Positions 60,789 through 64,000 of a stretch of DNA of 64,000 bases are shown here, in pieces. Every line of letters begins with the position of its first letter. Within the stretch, counting starts at the first letter, position 1. This stretch comes from Halotalea alkalilenta (lineage in GTDB: Bacteria; Pseudomonadota; Gammaproteobacteria; Pseudomonadales; Halomonadaceae). Position numbers and translations under genes: made by a program. The notes beneath the pieces are model-generated. The model searched no databases. It was not told the origin of the DNA and was given only the letters and a program-made list of their open reading frames with translations. Location: positions 2,728,001 to 2,792,000 of the forward strand of contig NZ_CP015243.1 in assembly GCF_001648175.1 (NCBI RefSeq), given 5' to 3'.

Positions 60789-62141
60789 TCAGCCTCTCCT
60801 GACTGTCTCCAGCAATACATCGAGGCAGGCGACATCCTCCAGCCGGCGCAGGCGCTCGAGCATCGCCACGGCGCGCTCCCTGGGCAGGTTCGATGCTGCG
60901 CTGGCGAGAAACTTCGCCTCCAGCTCCTCATCGCTCAGCGGATCCTCCGGGTCGCCCTTGCGGTGCGACTGGAAATGCTCGAGAACGCGTCCGTCCGATA
61001 GCTGGATCCTGATCCGTGCACTGCGTTTGGCCGGAAACGAGGCATCGATGGCGGCATCGACCTGCACTTGTACCCGGGGCATCAGCCTGCGTACCGCGGG
61101 ATCATTGATCCGCTCGGGCTCGAATGCGCTCATCCCGACATCGCCATGGTGGAGTGCGGACGCGAGGACGTAGGCCATGCTGAAGCGTGCAGCCAGCGGG
61201 TCGGTCGGCGCGGCGTTCGCGGTCATTGCCAGGGACTGCTGATTGGTGAATACGTCGATGCGTTCGATGCGCTCCAGCGCATCGAGCAATTCGGGGCGAA
61301 GCTTCAGCACCGCATCCACCGCCGAGAAGGTTTGCCCGCAGCATGCGTGCCGCTTGAAGGTGATGCTGGCGGTGTTGCACACCTGCCCCAGATCGGCGAG
61401 CGCAAGCCGCCAGTCGGGTGATCCCCCCATCGCCGCTCCGAACCCCGCATCGCCCTCGAGAATATCCAGCGCCCCGGTCACACCGCGCCGGGCTGCGAGC
61501 GCAGTCCACACGCCAGTGTCGGCGGCGTGACCAGCATGCAGCGGCTTGGTCATCGCAGCGCTGCGGAAGGCTTGCTGCAGACCGCTGGCGAACGTGGTCG
61601 CATTCGCCAGCGCGTGGGCGAACTGCTCCTCGTCGCATTTCAGCAGCATCGCGGCCGCCGCGGCCGCACCGATGCAGCCGACGGTGCCGGTGGTATGCCA
61701 GAAACGGTAGTGACCCGGGTTGATCACGGTGGCGATGCGCGTGGAGATTTCGTAGCCCACCAGGATCGCCACCAGCAGCTCGTCGATGCTGGCCCCCCGG
61801 GACTCGGCGACGGCAAGTGCAGCGGCGATCACCGGGGCCCCGGGGTGGAAGAGTCCTTCTTTATAGATGTCGTCCAGCTCCAACGCGTGGGCGGCTACCG
61901 CATTGATCATCGCCGCGGAACGTATGCCAAGCCGCCTGCTGTCGAGTACGAAGCCGTCCGCGGCAGGCCCTTCGACTTCGAGGGAGTCTTTCAGCGCGAC
62001 GACGACCTCGGCGTCCGCGCCCGCGATGGCACAGCCCAACCAATCCATCAACACCCGCCGCAATGCGCTTCGCTGCGCCTCGCTCAGCGACTGCGCATGC
62101 TGGCCCAGGGCGTAATGGGCGAATTGCTGGCAAAGAGTCAT
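60789..62141 (-). CDS. MmgE/PrpD family protein
   Basis: This 450-residue member of the 2-methylcitrate dehydratase (MmgE/PrpD) superfamily has the typical N-terminal helices, LMDWLGCAIAGAD, HALELDDIYKEGLFHPGAPVIAAALAVAE, WHTTGTVGCIGAAAAAA and KRHACCGQT. Relatives include 2-methylcitrate and cis-aconitate-type enzymes and catabolic dehydratases/isomerases of unknown substrate. It is last on the minus strand after two permeases and a class II aldolase, which suggests a catabolic dehydration or isomerisation step. Confidence 0.85.
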   Translation of the reverse strand: MTLCQQFAHYALGQHAQSLSEAQRSALRRVLMDWLGCAIAGADAEVVVALKDSLEVEGPAADGFVLDSRRLGIRSAAMINAVAAHALELDDIYKEGLFHPGAPVIAAALAVAESRGASIDELLVAILVGYEISTRIATVINPGHYRFWHTTGTVGCIGAAAAAAMLLKCDEEQFAHALANATTFASGLQQAFRSAAMTKPLHAGHAADTGVWTALAARRGVTGALDILEGDAGFGAAMGGSPDWRLALADLGQVCNTASITFKRHACCGQTFSAVDAVLKLRPELLDALERIERIDVFTNQQSLAMTANAAPTDPLAARFSMAYVLASALHHGDVGMSAFEPERINDPAVRRLMPRVQVQVDAAIDASFPAKRSARIRIQLSDGRVLEHFQSHRKGDPEDPLSDEELEAKFLASAASNLPRERAVAMLERLRRLEDVACLDVLLETVRRG

Positions 62142-62232
62142 GAGGAAGCCGCAGATCAGGGGCGAACGCCTAGCCTACTCAATCGATGTGAGCTCTGCAC
62201 ATGGAGAAACGATGCTCCCTCCTCCCGGCTCG

Positions 62233-62895
62233 TCAGCTCTCACGATGTTCAAGACGATTGAGCAATTTGACGATCGGCAGCAGGATGATCAGATAGATCA
62301 GCGCGGCCGCGATCAAAGGCGTAGGACTGTAGGTATTGCCTTGGGCGATACGGGCCATGCGCAGCAGCTCGGGCAGGGTCACCACGCTGGCGATCGACGT
62401 CACCTTGATGGTTTCAAGGATGTTGGTGATCAGATCCGGTGCCATGTTGCGCACCGCCTGCGGGATGACGATGTAGCGCTGGACCTGGATGAAGCCGAGC
62501 CCGGTGGAGCGTCCGGCCTCGACCTGGCCCTTGGGCAGGCTGTCGATGCCTGCACGGAACACTTCGGCGAAGTAGCTCGATACGTTCAGCGTCAGCGCCA
62601 GGATCACCGAACTGCGGGTGCCGATCTCAACGCCGAAGAACGGCAGTCCGTAGTAGATCAGGATCAGCAGCACCAGCGAGGCGAAGGAGCGGAAGAAGTC
62701 GACGTAGATGGTGATCAGCAGGCTCAGCCAGCCAATTCCCAATGCCCGCGCGCAAGCCAGCAAAAGGCCGACGCCGATGCCCAACGGCACGATGATCACC
62801 GATAGCAGCAGGGTCTCTTTCAGACCCAGCAACAGCATCGGGTAGATGGCGACGATGATGTCGATATTGAAAAAAGTCTGCTGGAAGCTACCCAT
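62233..62895 (-). CDS. Polar amino acid ABC transporter permease
   Basis: This 220-residue HisM/GlnP-type permease has about five helices and the EAA loop (VEAGRSTGLGFIQVQRYIVIP) near residues 121-141. It begins 12 nt after its partner permease. No ATPase or binding protein is in view on this strand; they may lie beyond the right edge, or the pair may use another importer's ATPase. Confidence 0.87.
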   Translation of the reverse strand: MGSFQQTFFNIDIIVAIYPMLLLGLKETLLLSVIIVPLGIGVGLLLACARALGIGWLSLLITIYVDFFRSFASLVLLILIYYGLPFFGVEIGTRSSVILALTLNVSSYFAEVFRAGIDSLPKGQVEAGRSTGLGFIQVQRYIVIPQAVRNMAPDLITNILETIKVTSIASVVTLPELLRMARIAQGNTYSPTPLIAAALIYLIILLPIVKLLNRLEHRES

Positions 62896-62907
62896 CGTCC
62901 GCGCTCC

Positions 62908-63579
62908 TCACTTGGCCCACTGGTTGCGGTGTTCGAGCAACTTACTGGCGAACACCAGTGGATAGATCATGATCAGGTAGCCGATCGCGGCCATCATCAG
63001 CGGGGTGGTATTGGCCGCGTTGCTTTGTACGGTAATGGCGGTGCCCAACAGCTCCGGTACGGCGATGGCCGAGGCCAAAGCGGTATTCTTGGTCACCGCG
63101 ATCAGGCGCCCGGTCAGCGGTGGGATGGAGATGCGCATCGCCTGCGGCAGCACCACGTGCTTCATGGTCTGAGCGAATGTCAGGCCAGTGGAGCGCGCCG
63201 CCTCGAACTGCCCCTTGTGAATGGCGCGGATGCTGGCCCAGAAGATCTCTTCGGCGAATGCCATCAGCACCAGTGAAAGGGACAGCCAGGCCACGGTGAA
63301 TCCGCTCAGCCGCATCCCCATGTAGGGCAAGCCGAAATACAGCACGATCATCAGCACCAGCGGAGGCAGCGCGCGGATGACGTCGACCGTCTGCTTGATG
63401 ATGAAATTCAGCGGGCGAAAACCGAGACAGCGTGCCAGCGCCAGCAGCAGGCCACTGAGCACACCGGTGACGATGACCAGCAGCGCAAGCCAGAGGGTCT
63501 TGGCGAATCCGACGCTCAATTCGGGCGCGTACCTGATCATTACGTCCCAATTGAAAAAGTTGTAGATGAACGCTTCCAC
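62908..63579 (-). CDS. Polar amino acid ABC transporter permease
   Basis: This 223-residue permease starts MEAFIYNFFNWDVMIRYAPE, typical of the GltJ/HisQ-like partner, with the EAA loop (FEAARSTGLTFAQTMKHVVLP). It lies 53 bp after the class II aldolase stop on the same strand and precedes the second permease and MmgE/PrpD gene. Confidence 0.87.
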   Translation of the reverse strand: MEAFIYNFFNWDVMIRYAPELSVGFAKTLWLALLVIVTGVLSGLLLALARCLGFRPLNFIIKQTVDVIRALPPLVLMIVLYFGLPYMGMRLSGFTVAWLSLSLVLMAFAEEIFWASIRAIHKGQFEAARSTGLTFAQTMKHVVLPQAMRISIPPLTGRLIAVTKNTALASAIAVPELLGTAITVQSNAANTTPLMMAAIGYLIMIYPLVFASKLLEHRNQWAK

Positions 63580-63632
63580 GAGTCGGTTCTCTCGAATCAG
63601 ATGGAAATAGTGAAAACGAACAATCGCTTCGC

Positions 63633-64000
63633 TCAGCGCTCGTAGCTCTCGCGCTGTGCGGATATCTCACGCAAGACCGCGGCCCATGCGGGTTCGATCC
63701 AGGGCGCGTACTCCTCTTCCCGGTACTGCTTGGCGACGTGCGAACAGACGGCGTCGGACGGTACATGCAGCTCGGCACCGCCGGACTGCGCCGCGAGCTG
63801 TGCCTGGCAGGCGCGTTCGAGAAAGTAGATCTGGTCGAAAGCTTCCGGGATGGTCCTGCCGCCGACGAGCAGCCCGTGATTGATCAGGACCATGGCCTTG
63901 TTGGTCGGTCCCAAATCGGCGGCCAGGCGCTCGCGCTCGGAATGGTCCAGGGCGATCCCCTCATATTGGTGATAAGAGAGACGACCATAGAACTTCAGCG
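63633..64000 (-). CDS. Class II aldolase/adducin family protein, C-terminal part
   Basis: The frame enters from the right edge and reads YGRLSYHQYEGIALDHSERE, then VLINHGLLVGGRTIPEAFDQIYFLERACQAQL, which is the metal-site His and the conserved helix of class II aldolase/adducin domain proteins. About 122 codons are visible. Members act as L-fuculose/ribulose phosphate aldolases or epimerases, or as decarboxylases on other substrates. The start, and any ATPase or binding-protein gene upstream, lie outside this window. Confidence 0.8.
   Translation of the reverse strand, partial: LKFYGRLSYHQYEGIALDHSERERLAADLGPTNKAMVLINHGLLVGGRTIPEAFDQIYFLERACQAQLAAQSGGAELHVPSDAVCSHVAKQYREEEYAPWIEPAWAAVLREISAQRESYER

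Noticed and set aside
1..64000. CRISPR arrays, cas genes or known anti-phage defence systems
   Set aside because: I saw no regular repeat-spacer pattern and no recognised defence genes apart from the broken higBA pair.

Overview
The window is GC-rich, gene-dense bacterial chromosome. A full tusDCBE sulfur-relay operon, moaB-moeA, a YccA-type membrane protein and many short-overlap operons of transporters and catabolic enzymes point to a gammaproteobacterium. A member of the Halomonadaceae or a close relative is my best guess, from gene content and codon style only; no rRNA or other phylogenetic marker is present.

Layout. 1-6319 is mostly housekeeping: the start of a CoA-binding (acetate-CoA ligase/acetyltransferase type) protein leaving the left edge, a histone-deacetylase-like hydrolase, an XRE-cupin regulator, a DUF1244 protein, moaB-moeA, and on the minus strand tusD-tusC-tusB-tusE-acpH. 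6370-11179 is a sugar locus: a LacI regulator divergent from a Gfo/Idh/MocA oxidoreductase, a sugar-phosphate-isomerase-like TIM barrel and an NHS-family MFS permease, with a 30-bp operator-like palindrome between them. 11394-13764 holds a Bax-inhibitor-1 family protein, a small lipoprotein and an AEC permease. 13868-21119 is an amino-acid locus: IclR regulator, polar amino acid ABC importer, RidA, a D-threonine aldolase/D-serine dehydratase-like PLP enzyme and a gamma-glutamyltransferase-like enzyme. 21420-27635 is a GntR regulator with a peptide/glutathione-type ABC importer whose two ATPases are fused. An alpha/beta hydrolase, an FAD monooxygenase, tRNA-Ser(CGA), an AhpD-like protein, a 44-residue protein and tRNA-Ser(TGA) follow.

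32725-40400 is an accessory island starting exactly downstream of tRNA-Ser(TGA). It contains the end of a tyrosine integrase, a phage SGNH/GDSL protein, a decayed IS3 remnant, a phage tailspike gene broken by a complete IS3-family element (exact 4-bp target duplication) and by a one-base slip in a G/C homopolymer, and a higBA-type toxin-antitoxin pair with a frameshifted toxin. 40730-50428 carries an NAD(P)H quinone oxidoreductase, an AraC regulator, an RND efflux pair, an MFS drug exporter and an aminotransferase.

50468-64000 is the most interesting part. A LysR regulator gene is followed by an operon encoding a biotin carrier, biotin carboxylase, PxpB, PxpC, a second carrier-like protein that has lost the biotin lysine, and PxpA. 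Together these resemble a split urea carboxylase joined to a lactam hydrolase. Next come an SDR with an amino-acid-type ABC importer, and on the other strand MmgE/PrpD, two permeases and a class II aldolase. Three promoters (aminotransferase, carrier/carboxylase operon, SDR operon) share a LysR-type palindrome ATAAG-N5-CTTAT, a second box 19 bp further on and a -10-like element 16 bp after that. I propose a single LysR regulon for import and ATP/biotin-dependent opening of a cyclic amide.
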